The translations under genes were made by a program, and so were the position numbers. This document shows positions 52,866-61,554 of a stretch of DNA of 64,000 nucleotides, piece by piece. The notes under the pieces were generated by a model. That model saw only the letters and a list, made by a program, of their open reading frames with translations, was not told where the DNA came from and did not search any database. Position 1 is the first letter of the stretch, and each line of letters begins with the position of its first letter. Where the stretch lies: positions 1 to 64,000 of the forward strand of contig CAXTFM010000003.1 of NCBI GenBank assembly GCA_964243435.1, given 5' to 3'. The stretch is from RH-AL1 sp964243435 (GTDB taxonomy: Bacteria > Pseudomonadota > Alphaproteobacteria > Rhizobiales > Beijerinckiaceae).

Positions 52866-54101
52866 TCAGCGCAGGTGGAGCGGCAGCGCCGCCAGCCCGC
52901 GCAGCCCGCTCGATTGACGCCAGCGCAGCGCGCCGCGCGGCACGGCGAGGCGGATGTCGGCGAAGCGGGCGAGCAGCGCGGCGAGCGCGATCCGCGTTTC
53001 CATCCGGCCGAGCGCCGCGCCGAGGCAATAGTGCAGGCCGGCGCCGAACGACAGGTGCCGCCCGCCCCCGCGCGCGATGTCGAGCCGGTCGGCGTCGGGG
53101 AAGGCCGTCTCGTCGCGGTTCGCCGAGGCGTGCAGCGCCAGCACCATTTCGCCCGTGCGCACGGTGGTGCCGGCGATCTCCACGTCCTCGCGGGCGAAGC
53201 GCATGGTGCCGTACTCGACCGGGCTGGTGAAGCGCAGCAGTTCCTCCACCGCGCCGTCCATCAGCTCGGGCCGCGCGCGCAGAAGCGCGAGCTGGTCGGG
53301 GTTGTCGAGCAGCGCCAGCACGCCGCTGCCGATCAGGTTGACGCTGGTCTCGTGCCCGGCGAACAGCAGCAGGAAGATCATGGCGGTGAGTTCGTCGCGC
53401 CCGAGGCGGTCGCCGCCGTCCTCCGCCCGGATCAGGCGCGTGATGAGGCGGTCGTCCGGCTCGCGGCGCTTGCGCTCGACGAGGTCCTCGAAGAAGCGCA
53501 CGAGCTTGGGCAGCGCCGGCGCCCAGCGGATCGCCCGGCGCACCGGCTGGTCGTTGACCTCCAGCAGGCGTACGATCCGGTGGTGGAAGTCGAGCCGCCA
53601 TTCTTCCGGGATGCCCAGCATCTCCGAGATGACCCGGAGCGGCAGCGGCAGGGCCAGTTCGGCGACGAGGTCGACGGGGCCGTCGCGCCCGGCCAAGCCC
53701 TCGACCGTCGCGGCGACGATGGTGGCGACCCATTCCTCCATCTCGTCGACCGTGCGCGGGGTGAAGGCCTTGGCGACGAGCTTGCGCAGGCGGGCGTGGG
53801 CGGGGTCGTCGACGCAGATCATCGACTCGCCGACGAGCTTGATGAGCTTGGGCGCCAACCGGCCGCCGAAGCCGAACAGCGGCGGGTTCCGGCTGTGGCG
53901 GGGGTCGGCGGAAAAGCGCTGATCCTTCAGCACCCGCGCCACGTCGTCGTAGCGCGACACCACCCAGCCCGTGCCGCGCGTCGGAATCTTGGCGCGCAGC
54001 ACCGGCTGGTGGTGACGCAGCGCGGCGTAGTAGGCGAAGGGATCGTCGTGGCGCGCCGGGTTCCAGCGCACGGCCCTGCGCCGTTGTCCGGCAGGCGGCA
54101 T
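52866..54101 (-). CDS. Cytochrome P450
   Basis: A 411-residue soluble bacterial P450. The heme-binding loop FGAGLHYCLG has Cys near 359; the I-helix oxygen motif reads LFAGHETS, and the K-helix ExxR is EELLR. Length is normal and there is no membrane anchor, so it needs a separate ferredoxin/reductase partner, not visible here. It starts 47 bases downstream of shc on the same strand, so it is probably co-transcribed with the cyclase. A hopanoid or triterpene substrate is inferred from that position; no other evidence supports it. Confidence 0.95.
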   Translation of the reverse strand: MPPAGQRRRAVRWNPARHDDPFAYYAALRHHQPVLRAKIPTRGTGWVVSRYDDVARVLKDQRFSADPRHSRNPPLFGFGGRLAPKLIKLVGESMICVDDPAHARLRKLVAKAFTPRTVDEMEEWVATIVAATVEGLAGRDGPVDLVAELALPLPLRVISEMLGIPEEWRLDFHHRIVRLLEVNDQPVRRAIRWAPALPKLVRFFEDLVERKRREPDDRLITRLIRAEDGGDRLGRDELTAMIFLLLFAGHETSVNLIGSGVLALLDNPDQLALLRARPELMDGAVEELLRFTSPVEYGTMRFAREDVEIAGTTVRTGEMVLALHASANRDETAFPDADRLDIARGGGRHLSFGAGLHYCLGAALGRMETRIALAALLARFADIRLAVPRGALRWRQSSGLRGLAALPLHLR

Positions 54102-54148
54102 CTCATCCTCGGGGTTGGGGCGACGGGACAGCCGCGCCCGGCGCAGTT

Positions 54149-56161
54149 TCACATGCCGAGCGGCATGCCATCCCCGCCGGAGGGCGCGGCGAGGTTGCGG
54201 TAGCGGCCGAGCGCGAGCAACGGGAAGAACTTGGGGTAGCCGTCGTAGCGGAGATAGAACACGCGGGGGAAGCCGGTCGCGGTGTGGACGTCCTCGGGCC
54301 AGAAGCCGTCGTCGCCCTGCGCGTCGCGCAGGTAGGCGATGCCGCGCCGCACGGCGGAGCCGCCGTGCTCGCCCGCCGCCATCAGGCCGAGCAGGGCCCA
54401 GGCGGTCTGCGAGGCGGCGCTCGCCGCGGGCTGGAAGGCCTGGTAATCCTTGCCGTAGCCGTGGTCGTCCTCGCCCCAGCCGCCGTCGGCGTTCTGGATG
54501 GCGGTGAGCCACTCCACGGCGCGGCGCACCGCGGGGTGTTCCGGCGCGATGCCGGCGACGGCGAAGGCACTCAGCACCGACCAGGTGCCGTAGACGTAGT
54601 TGATGCCCCAGCGGCCGAACCAGCTGCCTTCCGCGTGCTGCTCGGCGAGAAGGTAGGCCACCGCGCGCTCCAGCGCCGGGCAGCCGTCCGGCCGTTCGCC
54701 GAGCTGCCCCAGCATGGCGACGCAGCGCGCGGTGACGTCCACCGTCGGCGGATCGAGCAGCGCGCCGTGGTCGGCGAAGGGGATGTGGTTGAGGTAGTAC
54801 GCCGTGTTGTCGACGTCGTAGGACGCCCAGCCGCCGTTCGAGCTTTGCATGCCGAACGTCCATTCCACGGCGCGCGCGATCGGCTCGTCGAAGCGGCGGG
54901 TGCCGGTTTGCCGCCGGGCACGGTCCATCGCCATCACGATCACGGCGGTGTCGTCGAGGTCGGGATAGTGCGGGTTGGCGTACATGAAGGTCCAGCCGCC
55001 CGGCCGCAGGTTGGGCCGCCTATAGGCCCAGTCACCCTTGAACTCGAGGTATTGCAGCGGCACCAGCCAATCGAGCCCACGCTCGGCTGCCGCCCAGGCC
55101 TCCCGCGGTCCGGCGCCGGACGCACCGGGTACGGCGGCAGACGCCTCCATCAGCGCGTGGCCGGTCAGCACCGTGTCCCACACCGGCGACAGGCAGGGCT
55201 GGCAGAAGGCCTCGTCGCCGTTGCGCGCGACGAGCTTTTCGAAGGCGGCGCGGGCGGCGCGCATGTCGGCCCCGCCTTCCGGCTCGCCGATGACCTTCAA
55301 CATCATCAAGGCGTAGGCGATGGACGGGAAGATGGCGCCGAAGCCGTCCTCTCCGTTCAGCCGCTCGCGGACGAAGGCGACCGCCTTGGCGAGCGCGGTG
55401 GCCCGCGTCCGCTTGGGGAACAGCGGCTCGACCGCGCGCAGCACCCTGTCGAGCACGGCGAAAGCGGTGCCCCAAAAACCCGTCTGGTTCTCCGTGTGCG
55501 GCCAGTGCGCCACGGCGAAGGGCGGCTCCAGGAAGAGTTCGTCGAGCGTCACGCCGCACGGGTTCGCCGCGCGCGGCTTCAACGCCATCAGCACGAGGAG
55601 CGGCGTCAGCGTGTCCCGCGCCCAGAACGAGATCTTGAACAGGTGGAACGGGAACCAGCCCGGCGCGTGCATCAACTCGACCGGCATCACCGGCACGGCG
55701 CGCCATGGCACGATGCCGAAGAGGGCGAGGGTGATGCGGGTGAACACGTTGACGTTGACCGCACCGCCCGCGGCGAGGATCGCCGCGCGGGCGCGCACCA
55801 TGTGGGGGGCGTCGACCGGGTCGCCGGCCGCCTTGAGGGCGAAATAGCACTTCACCGTCGCCGACACGCTGGCCGCGCCGTTGATGAGCATGGGCCAGCC
55901 GCCATGCGCCTCCTGCCGCCGGCGCAGGTAGGCGGCGTGCTTGCGCTCCTCGACCGGGTCGACCTCGTCGAGGAAGTGCTTGATCAGCATGTACTCGGCC
56001 GGGATGGCCGCGTCGGCCTCGAGGTCGAACAGGAAGTGCCCGTCGGGACGCTGCCGGCGCAGGAAGGCGGCGGTGGCGCGCGCCACCGCGCGCTCCACCC
56101 CGACGAGCGGCGGCGTGTCCGCCTGGAGTAGCTGGCCGTCGGCGAAGGCTGACGACGTCAT
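54149..56161 (-). CDS. shc: Squalene-hopene cyclase
   Basis: A 670-residue prenyltransferase-fold enzyme cyclising squalene to hopene/hopanol in the inner membrane. The catalytic DxDD reads DLDD (401-404, followed by TAV). QW motifs are visible: QSSNGGW, QNADGGWGED, QHAEGSWFGRWG and QGDDGFWPED. FRVFYLRYDGYPKFFPLLALGRYR at the C-terminus is the family end, with Asp where many homologues have His (YHxY). It lies upstream of a P450, rather than inside the usual hpn cluster; no hpnC, hpnD, hpnE or hpnH is in the window. Confidence 0.96.
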   Translation of the reverse strand: MTSSAFADGQLLQADTPPLVGVERAVARATAAFLRRQRPDGHFLFDLEADAAIPAEYMLIKHFLDEVDPVEERKHAAYLRRRQEAHGGWPMLINGAASVSATVKCYFALKAAGDPVDAPHMVRARAAILAAGGAVNVNVFTRITLALFGIVPWRAVPVMPVELMHAPGWFPFHLFKISFWARDTLTPLLVLMALKPRAANPCGVTLDELFLEPPFAVAHWPHTENQTGFWGTAFAVLDRVLRAVEPLFPKRTRATALAKAVAFVRERLNGEDGFGAIFPSIAYALMMLKVIGEPEGGADMRAARAAFEKLVARNGDEAFCQPCLSPVWDTVLTGHALMEASAAVPGASGAGPREAWAAAERGLDWLVPLQYLEFKGDWAYRRPNLRPGGWTFMYANPHYPDLDDTAVIVMAMDRARRQTGTRRFDEPIARAVEWTFGMQSSNGGWASYDVDNTAYYLNHIPFADHGALLDPPTVDVTARCVAMLGQLGERPDGCPALERAVAYLLAEQHAEGSWFGRWGINYVYGTWSVLSAFAVAGIAPEHPAVRRAVEWLTAIQNADGGWGEDDHGYGKDYQAFQPAASAASQTAWALLGLMAAGEHGGSAVRRGIAYLRDAQGDDGFWPEDVHTATGFPRVFYLRYDGYPKFFPLLALGRYRNLAAPSGGDGMPLGM

Positions 56162-56289
56162 CGGATCGGATGTCCCATATCCCCCAAAGGGGGTAAGGCG
56201 ACGGCGAGGTCAAGCTTTCGCCCGAAGGCAGGGTAAACCGCACCCCGCCGATGTGGATGATTTGGAAGGACGATCGACGCCTGCCGCGC

Positions 56290-57330
56290 TCAGCGCTTGC
56301 TGACGTGAACGGTCGGCAGCTGTCCGTCCCACACCGACGACCACACCAGACCGTGCTCGATGCCGCGCGGCGGCGGCGGGAAGGGCGCCGCCGCCATCAG
56401 CGCACGCATCGCCAGCTGGTCGACGTCGGGGTAGCCGCTCTTGCGGCACCATTCCTTGACGGTGATGCGGCCGTTGTCGTCGACGTGGAAGCAGATCAGC
56501 ACCTGCCCGCCGGTCTGCCAGTGCGCCGTGCGCGGCAGCTGCACGACCTTGGACTCCAGCATGCCCTCGACCTGCGACATCCAGCGCACGTCCTCCGTGC
56601 CGCCATACACCTTGGACTTCGGCGTCGGCTTGGCGAAGGAGAGTTCGGGCAGTGCGGAGGTGCCGGCGAGGCTGGCGACGAGGTCGGCCGCCTTCTTCTG
56701 CTTGGGCGCGGGCTTGGCTTCCTTGGTTTGCGCCTGCTTCGCGACCTTGGGCTTGGCCTTGTCGAGCGCCTCCGCGTCGGGCTTCGACTTGTCCTCCTCC
56801 TTGGCCGCCGCGTCCTCCTTGGCGGGGGACGGCGGGGCGGCATCGGCCTGCTTGGCGACCTGCGCCTTCGGCTGCGGCTGGCCTTCGGACGGCGGCTGCG
56901 GCGCCTTCGGCACCGAGGTCTTCGGTTGCAGCCTCTCCGTCTTCAGCGGGTCCTCGTTGGCCGCGCGCGGCGCGCTCAGCGCCGGGCTCAGATCCTCTTT
57001 GGGCTTGGGCGGCTCGGGCTGCTTCGGCGGCGGCGGCTTGGGAGGCTCGGGCTTGAGCGGCTCGGGCGAGGGCTCCTCCACCACGATTTCCACCGGTGTT
57101 TCCACGCTGGCGACCTGCACCCTGTCGCGCGTGTCGCGCCACAGGAAGGCGGCGATGAGGGCGGCGTGGACGACGAGCGCGAGCAGGACGAGCGCGACGA
57201 AGCCGCCGCGCCCGGCACGGGCCGGCCGCATCTCCTCCAGGCGCTCGTCGCGCGACGCGGCGAGCGAGGCGTCGGCGGCGCGGTCGCCGGCGGCCGCGAC
57301 GTCGGCCGTTTGATCGTCCTCATGCGCCAT
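56290..57330 (-). CDS. TonB / TolA-like energy-transducer protein (orphan)
   Basis: A 346-residue protein with a cytoplasmic N-terminus, one membrane helix (about 43-65), a Pro/Lys/Glu-rich spacer (about 80-205) and a C-terminal TonB-like domain (about 245-335): GQVLICFHVDDNGRITVKEWCRKSGYPDVDQLAMRALMAAAPFPPPPRG. The last part fits TonB C-terminal domains. No exbB/exbD adjacent. Two such proteins in one window, differing in spacer, suggest separate receptor partners. It is divergent from the GNAT gene. Confidence 0.8.
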   Translation of the reverse strand: MAHEDDQTADVAAAGDRAADASLAASRDERLEEMRPARAGRGGFVALVLLALVVHAALIAAFLWRDTRDRVQVASVETPVEIVVEEPSPEPLKPEPPKPPPPKQPEPPKPKEDLSPALSAPRAANEDPLKTERLQPKTSVPKAPQPPSEGQPQPKAQVAKQADAAPPSPAKEDAAAKEEDKSKPDAEALDKAKPKVAKQAQTKEAKPAPKQKKAADLVASLAGTSALPELSFAKPTPKSKVYGGTEDVRWMSQVEGMLESKVVQLPRTAHWQTGGQVLICFHVDDNGRITVKEWCRKSGYPDVDQLAMRALMAAAPFPPPPRGIEHGLVWSSVWDGQLPTVHVSKR

Positions 57331-57495
57331 GCGAGATCGTCACAACACCCGGCCGGTCGACGGCGATCGAGGGAGCGGCCACGTCTGCCGCGCGAAACGG
57401 AGCGCGCACCGCACCGAAGCCGGGGGCGCGATCCCTTCACAAGGGGGCACTCCGACATTTGTGAGGCGGACGCGGAACAAGGAGGTGGGCAAGCC

Positions 57496-57972
57496 GTGGA
57501 ACAGCCGAGCCTGCGTCCCCCATGCATCAGGCCGATGGCGCCGGCCGACGCGGCCGCGCTGACCGCACTTTGGGTCGCGTCCTGGCGCGACGCCATGCCG
57601 GCCATCGATTTCGGCGCGCGGCGCGGTTGGCTCGCCGCCCTGCTCGCCGACCCCGCGATCGACACGCTGGTCGCCGAAGCAAACGCCCCGCTCGGCTTCG
57701 CGTCGCTGCGGCGCGAACCGCGCGGCACGGTGCTGGAACAGATCACGGTGGCGCCGGGCGCCAAGGGCGGCGGGGTCGCCCGCGCGCTCATGGCCGCGGC
57801 GAAGGCCGGCGCAACGGAGGCTTTGACGCTGGAGGTCAACCAGGCCAACGCCCGCGCCCTCGGCTTTTACGCCCGCGAAGGCTTCACGCGGACGGGCGCC
57901 GGCCGCAACCCGAACTCGGGCCTCGCGACCTGGCGGATGGCGTGGCACCCGACGGCGTCGCGCAACCCTTGA
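57496..57972 (+). CDS. GNAT family N-acetyltransferase
   Basis: A 158-residue acetyltransferase with CIRPMAPADAAALTALWVASWRDAMP at the N-terminus, EQITVAPGAKGGGVARALMAAA (acetyl-CoA loop GGGVA) and LEVNQANARALGFYAREGFTRTG. Start GTG 57496 is preceded by AAGGAGG, ten bases upstream. Substrate unknown. It lies 49 bases before lgt on the same strand and divergent from the TonB-like gene. Confidence 0.88.
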   Translation: MEQPSLRPPCIRPMAPADAAALTALWVASWRDAMPAIDFGARRGWLAALLADPAIDTLVAEANAPLGFASLRREPRGTVLEQITVAPGAKGGGVARALMAAAKAGATEALTLEVNQANARALGFYAREGFTRTGAGRNPNSGLATWRMAWHPTASRNP

Positions 57973-58021
57973 CGGGGCCGGCGCCGCATCGCACACCCGC
58001 GCGGCCCGCAGGAGGTCCGCC

Positions 58022-58906
58022 GTGCTCCCGCTCGTCCAAGCCAAGTTGGCGATTTCGGCCTATCCGGCGATCCTGGCCTATCCGGCGATCGACCCGGTGC
58101 TGGTCCGCCTCGGCCCGTTCCCCATCCGATGGTACGCGCTGGCCTACATCGGCGGCCTCGTCGGCGGCTGGGCGGGAGCGCGCTTCCTCGCCGCCCGCCA
58201 CCGGCTGTGGGGCACGCGGGCGCACACCACCGTGCTGTCGATCGACGACCTCGTGGTGTACATCGCCGTCGGCATCATCGGCGGCGGACGGCTCGGCTAC
58301 GTGCTGTTCTACAACCTGCCCTACTACCTCGCCCACCCCGTCGAGGCGCTGTTCGTGTGGAACGGCGGCATGTCGTTCCACGGCGGGCTGCTCGGCGCCG
58401 CGCTCGCCATGGCCGTGTTCGCCCGGCGCGCCGGCGTGGCGCTCGACAGCGTCACCGACACCGTCGCGAGCGTGGTGCCGATCGGGCTGTTCCTCGGGCG
58501 CGTCGCCAACTTCATCAAGCCGGAACTGTGGGGCCGCCCCACCGACGTCGCCTGGGCCATGGTGTTCCCCGGCTCCGACGGGCAGCCCCGCCACCCGAGC
58601 CAGCTTTACGAGGCGGCACTGGAGGGGCTGGCGCTCTTCCTGCTGCTCTGGCTCGTCATCGCCCGCGGCGGGCTGCGGCGCGATGGCCTCGTCACCGCCC
58701 TGTTCTGCATCGGCTACGGCGTCGCGCGCATCGCCTGCGAGTTCTTCCGCGAGCCGGACCGGCAGCTCGGCTACCTGTTCGCCAGCGCCACCATGGGCAT
58801 GCTGCTGTCCCTGCCAGTGATCGCCGTCGGCCTTGTCCTCCTGGTGCGCGCGCTGCGCCGCCCCGTCGCCGCGATGACCGGTCCGGGGGAGCCGGCACCC
58901 GCATGA
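58022..58906 (+). CDS. lgt: Prolipoprotein diacylglyceryl transferase
   Basis: Lgt transfers diacylglyceryl from phosphatidylglycerol to the lipobox cysteine of prolipoproteins in the inner membrane. The 294-residue protein has about seven helices and the signatures FPIRWYALAYIGG, RLGYVLFYN, MSFHGGLLGA and GRVANFIKPELWGRPTDVAWAMVFP, plus HPSQLYEAALEG. Start is GTG 58022. The stop overlaps the next start (ATGA), so lgt is coupled to the methyltransferase and then pgeF. Confidence 0.97.
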   Translation: MLPLVQAKLAISAYPAILAYPAIDPVLVRLGPFPIRWYALAYIGGLVGGWAGARFLAARHRLWGTRAHTTVLSIDDLVVYIAVGIIGGGRLGYVLFYNLPYYLAHPVEALFVWNGGMSFHGGLLGAALAMAVFARRAGVALDSVTDTVASVVPIGLFLGRVANFIKPELWGRPTDVAWAMVFPGSDGQPRHPSQLYEAALEGLALFLLLWLVIARGGLRRDGLVTALFCIGYGVARIACEFFREPDRQLGYLFASATMGMLLSLPVIAVGLVLLVRALRRPVAAMTGPGEPAPA

Positions 58907-59979
58907 CGCCGCTCGACGCCGAGTTGCGCCTGCTGATCGCCACCGATGGGCCGATCAGCGTGGAGCGCTACATGCAGCTCTGTCTCCAGCACCCGCTCCA
59001 CGGCTATTACACGACGCGCGAGGCGATCGGGCGCGACTTCGTCACCGCGCCGGAGGTCGACCAGATGTTCGGCGAGCTTGTCGGGCTGTGGGCGGCCGAG
59101 GTCTGGCTGGGCATGGGGGCGCCGCCTGCCCTGCACCTCGTCGAACTCGGCCCCGGCCGCGGCACGCTGATGGCGGACGCGCTGCGCGCCACGCGCGGCG
59201 TCGCCGGCTTCCACGACGCGATCAGCGTCACCCTTGTCGAAACCAGCCCGCGGCTGCGCGCGGCGCAGCGCGACAAGCTCGCGGCCGCCGCACCGCGCCT
59301 CGCCTTCGCGGACACGGTCGCCGCTCTGCCCGACGGCCCGGCGCTGATCCTCGCCAACGAGTTCTTCGACGCGCTGCCGGTGCGGCACTACCTGCGCGGT
59401 CCGACGGGCTGGCACGAGCGCGTCGTCGGCCTCGACGCCGGCGACCGACTCACCTTTGGCGCCGCGCGCGACACCGTCGCCGGCATCGCGGCGACCGCGG
59501 GCGCGCCGGGACAGGTCCTTGAGGTGGGCCACGCCGCGATCGACACGATGCGGGCGCTTGCCGGCCGCATCGCGCGCGATGGCGGCGCGCTGCTCGCCTG
59601 CGACTACGGCCACGCCGCGCCGGGCTTCGGGGAAACGTTGCAGGCGGTGCGCGACCACACCTATGTCGACGTGCTCGCGGAGCCGGGCGAGGCCGACCTC
59701 ACCACCCACGTCGATTTCGCCGCGCTGGCGCGGGCGGCGCGCGAGGCCGGCGCGGTCGCCCACGGCCCCGTGGCGCAGGGCGCCTTCCTCCGGCGCCTCG
59801 GCATCGAGACGCGCGCCGCGCAGCTGCGTCGCCGCGCCGACCCGCGTCAGCGGGCGGCGCTCGATGCGGCGCTGCACCGCTTCACCGCGCCCGCCTCCAG
59901 CATGGCCACCCTGTTCAAGGCCTTCGCCGTGACGCCGCAGGGGATGCCGGCCCCGCCCGGCTTCGAGGACGCGCCATGA
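58903..59979 (+). CDS. Class I SAM-dependent methyltransferase, MidA/NDUFAF7 family
   Basis: A 358-residue methyltransferase of the MidA/NDUFAF7 group; the mitochondrial member methylates an arginine of complex I subunit NDUFS2. Features: SVERYMQLCLQHPLHGYYTTREAIGRDFVTAPEVDQMFGEL near the N-terminus, the SAM-binding LVELGPGRGTLMADALR, LANEFFDALPVRHY and LACDYGHA. Start ATG 58903 overlaps the lgt stop and its stop overlaps the pgeF start, so all three are translationally coupled. A role in respiratory complex I assembly is inferred from homology. Confidence 0.92.
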   Translation: MTPLDAELRLLIATDGPISVERYMQLCLQHPLHGYYTTREAIGRDFVTAPEVDQMFGELVGLWAAEVWLGMGAPPALHLVELGPGRGTLMADALRATRGVAGFHDAISVTLVETSPRLRAAQRDKLAAAAPRLAFADTVAALPDGPALILANEFFDALPVRHYLRGPTGWHERVVGLDAGDRLTFGAARDTVAGIAATAGAPGQVLEVGHAAIDTMRALAGRIARDGGALLACDYGHAAPGFGETLQAVRDHTYVDVLAEPGEADLTTHVDFAALARAAREAGAVAHGPVAQGAFLRRLGIETRAAQLRRRADPRQRAALDAALHRFTAPASSMATLFKAFAVTPQGMPAPPGFEDAP

Positions 59980-60749
59980 AACCCGACGCCGTGCCGACTG
60001 ACGCGATCCTGCCCGCGATCGAGGCGCCGGCGCTCGCCGGGCTGCGCCATGCCTTCTTCACGCGGCAGGGCGGCGTCTCGGAGGGCGTGTACGCGGCGCT
60101 CAACGGCGGCGTCGGCTCGCGCGACGCGCCCGATGCCGTTGCCGAGAACCGCCGCCGCATGGCCGCCCACCTTGGCGCACGGGTGCTGCTCGTACCCTTC
60201 CAGGTCCATTCCGCGACCTGTCTCACCGTCGGCGGAGACTGGAGCGCGCGGCCGCGCGCCGACGCGCTAGCGACGGCGGTGCCGGGCGTCGCGCTCGGCG
60301 TCACCGGCGCCGATTGCGGCATGGTGCTGTTCGCCGACCGCGCGGCGGGGGTGGTCGGCGCGGCGCATGCCGGCTGGCGCGGTGCCCTCGACGGCGTGCT
60401 GGAGGCGACGCTCGACGCGATGGAAGGGCTCGGGGCGCGCCGCGCCGCCACGGTGGCGGTGCTCGGTCCAGCGATCGGGCCGGCGAGCTACGAGGTCGGT
60501 CCCGAGTTCCGCGACCGTTTCCGCGCGCGAGACTCGGCCTACGAGGCGTTCTTCCGGCCCGCGGCGCGCCCTGGACACGCCCTGTTCGACCTCCACGGCT
60601 TCATCGGCCATCGCCTATGCGGCGTCGGCAGCTTCGTCGACCTCGGCCTCGATACCTACGCCGACGAGGGGCGTTTCTTCTCCTACCGCCGCATGACCCA
60701 TCGCGGCGAGCCGGATTACGGCCGCCTGGTTTCGGCGATCACGCTTTGA
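59976..60749 (+). CDS. pgeF: Peptidoglycan editing factor PgeF (YfiH/LACC1 family)
   Basis: A 257-residue copper/zinc enzyme of the YfiH/LACC1 family, linked to purine nucleoside phosphorolysis and to preventing L-Ser misincorporation in peptidoglycan. Zinc ligands are visible as QVHSAT (His), TGADCGMV (Cys) and AAHAGWRGALDGV (His). Typical are FFTRQGGVSEG at the N-terminus and FFSYRR near the end. Four-base overlap with the upstream methyltransferase gene. Confidence 0.95.
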   Translation: MKPDAVPTDAILPAIEAPALAGLRHAFFTRQGGVSEGVYAALNGGVGSRDAPDAVAENRRRMAAHLGARVLLVPFQVHSATCLTVGGDWSARPRADALATAVPGVALGVTGADCGMVLFADRAAGVVGAAHAGWRGALDGVLEATLDAMEGLGARRAATVAVLGPAIGPASYEVGPEFRDRFRARDSAYEAFFRPAARPGHALFDLHGFIGHRLCGVGSFVDLGLDTYADEGRFFSYRRMTHRGEPDYGRLVSAITL

Positions 60750-60837
60750 CTCACCTTATCCCTTGCCGTACGGGCGGCGGCGAAACCTTTGACGCCGACA
60801 AATCGTTGGCGCGGCGTCTCACGAAGGAAACAAACAT

Positions 60838-61119
60838 ATGACATTCAAGCACGCGTTGATCGTTGCCGGCCTGCTCGCGGGTGCCCCGACCCTTGCGCTG
60901 GCGCAAGGCACGCTGGGTGGCGCGGCCGACGGCGCCGATCGCGGCGCGGCGGCGGCGGGCCCGGTCGGTGCGGTGGTCGGCGGTGCCGTCGGCGCGGCGA
61001 CGGGCACGGTCGGTGGCGTCCTCGGCGTTCCCGCCGACCGCCCTTGCGAAACGCAAACGGTGCGCCGCGAGAACGGCTATGGCGACAGCACCACGACACG
61101 CAGCAGCAACTGTCCCTGA
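60838..61119 (+). CDS. Small secreted glycine/alanine-rich protein
   Basis: A 93-residue protein with a clear signal peptide (1-22, cleaved after LALA). The mature part is Gly/Ala-rich (GAVVGGAVGAATGTVGGVLG) and ends with RPCETQTVRRENGYGDSTTTRSSNCP, holding two cysteines. ATG is preceded by GAAGGAAACAAAC. The hydrophobic Gly-rich core resembles small outer-membrane or DUF1236-related proteins; function unknown. A strong terminator follows. Confidence 0.8.
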   Translation: MTFKHALIVAGLLAGAPTLALAQGTLGGAADGADRGAAAAGPVGAVVGGAVGAATGTVGGVLGVPADRPCETQTVRRENGYGDSTTTRSSNCP

Positions 61120-61143
61120 GGCTGTACGCCTCGGACGGGGTGG

Positions 61144-61171
61144 GGCCGCCGGGCGACCGGCGGCCTTTTTT
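61144..61171 (+). terminator. Intrinsic terminator after the small secreted protein gene
   Basis: A perfect 9-bp stem GGCCGCCGG / CCGGCGGCC (61144-61152 and 61157-61165) with a GCGA tetraloop, followed by six T residues. Classic Rho-independent terminator, 25 bases after the stop. Confidence 0.9.
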
Positions 61172-61275
61172 CGTGTCGGTTCCACCGGCGGCGGTGGCGC
61201 CAAGCGCACGCCGAGTGGCGCACCCGATCGAAGGAGGGTAGTGCTGCGCGCGCAAGCTCCCGCGATGGACCAGTG

Positions 61276-61536
61276 ATGACCGACACGCCACCCGATCGCC
61301 TCGCCGCGAGCCCGAAAAGCCCGTTCTACGACGAAGTGCTGTTGGAGCGCGGCGTCGGCATCCGCTTTGAGGGCGTGGAGAAGACCAACGTCGAGGAGTA
61401 TTGCGTCAGCGAGGGCTGGGTACGCCTCGCCGCCGGCACGGCCAAGACCCGATCCGGCGAACAGATGACGATCAAGCTGAAGGGCAAGGTCGAGCCCTAT
61501 TTCCGCGACCTGGACGACCGCAAGGACGAGGGCTGA
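61276..61536 (+). CDS. DUF3297 family protein
   Basis: An 86-residue acidic-basic protein: RLAASPKSPFYDEVLLERGVGIRFEGVEKTNVEEYCVSEGWVRLAAGTAKTRSGEQMTIKLKGKVEPYF. The LKGKVEPYF end and the SPFYDE / GIRFxGxEK stretch are diagnostic of DUF3297, a small family of unknown function widespread in proteobacteria. ATG 61276 is chosen over the GTG three bases earlier. It ends 18 bases before the convergent methyltransferase gene. Confidence 0.9.
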   Translation: MTDTPPDRLAASPKSPFYDEVLLERGVGIRFEGVEKTNVEEYCVSEGWVRLAAGTAKTRSGEQMTIKLKGKVEPYFRDLDDRKDEG

Positions 61537-61554
61537 GCACGCCGGCGCAGTCGT

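Noticed and set aside
57437..57464. TCACAA/TTGTGA inverted repeat between the TonB-like and GNAT genes
   Set aside because: Six-base arms with a 16-base spacer are short enough to arise by chance and overlap no clear promoter element.
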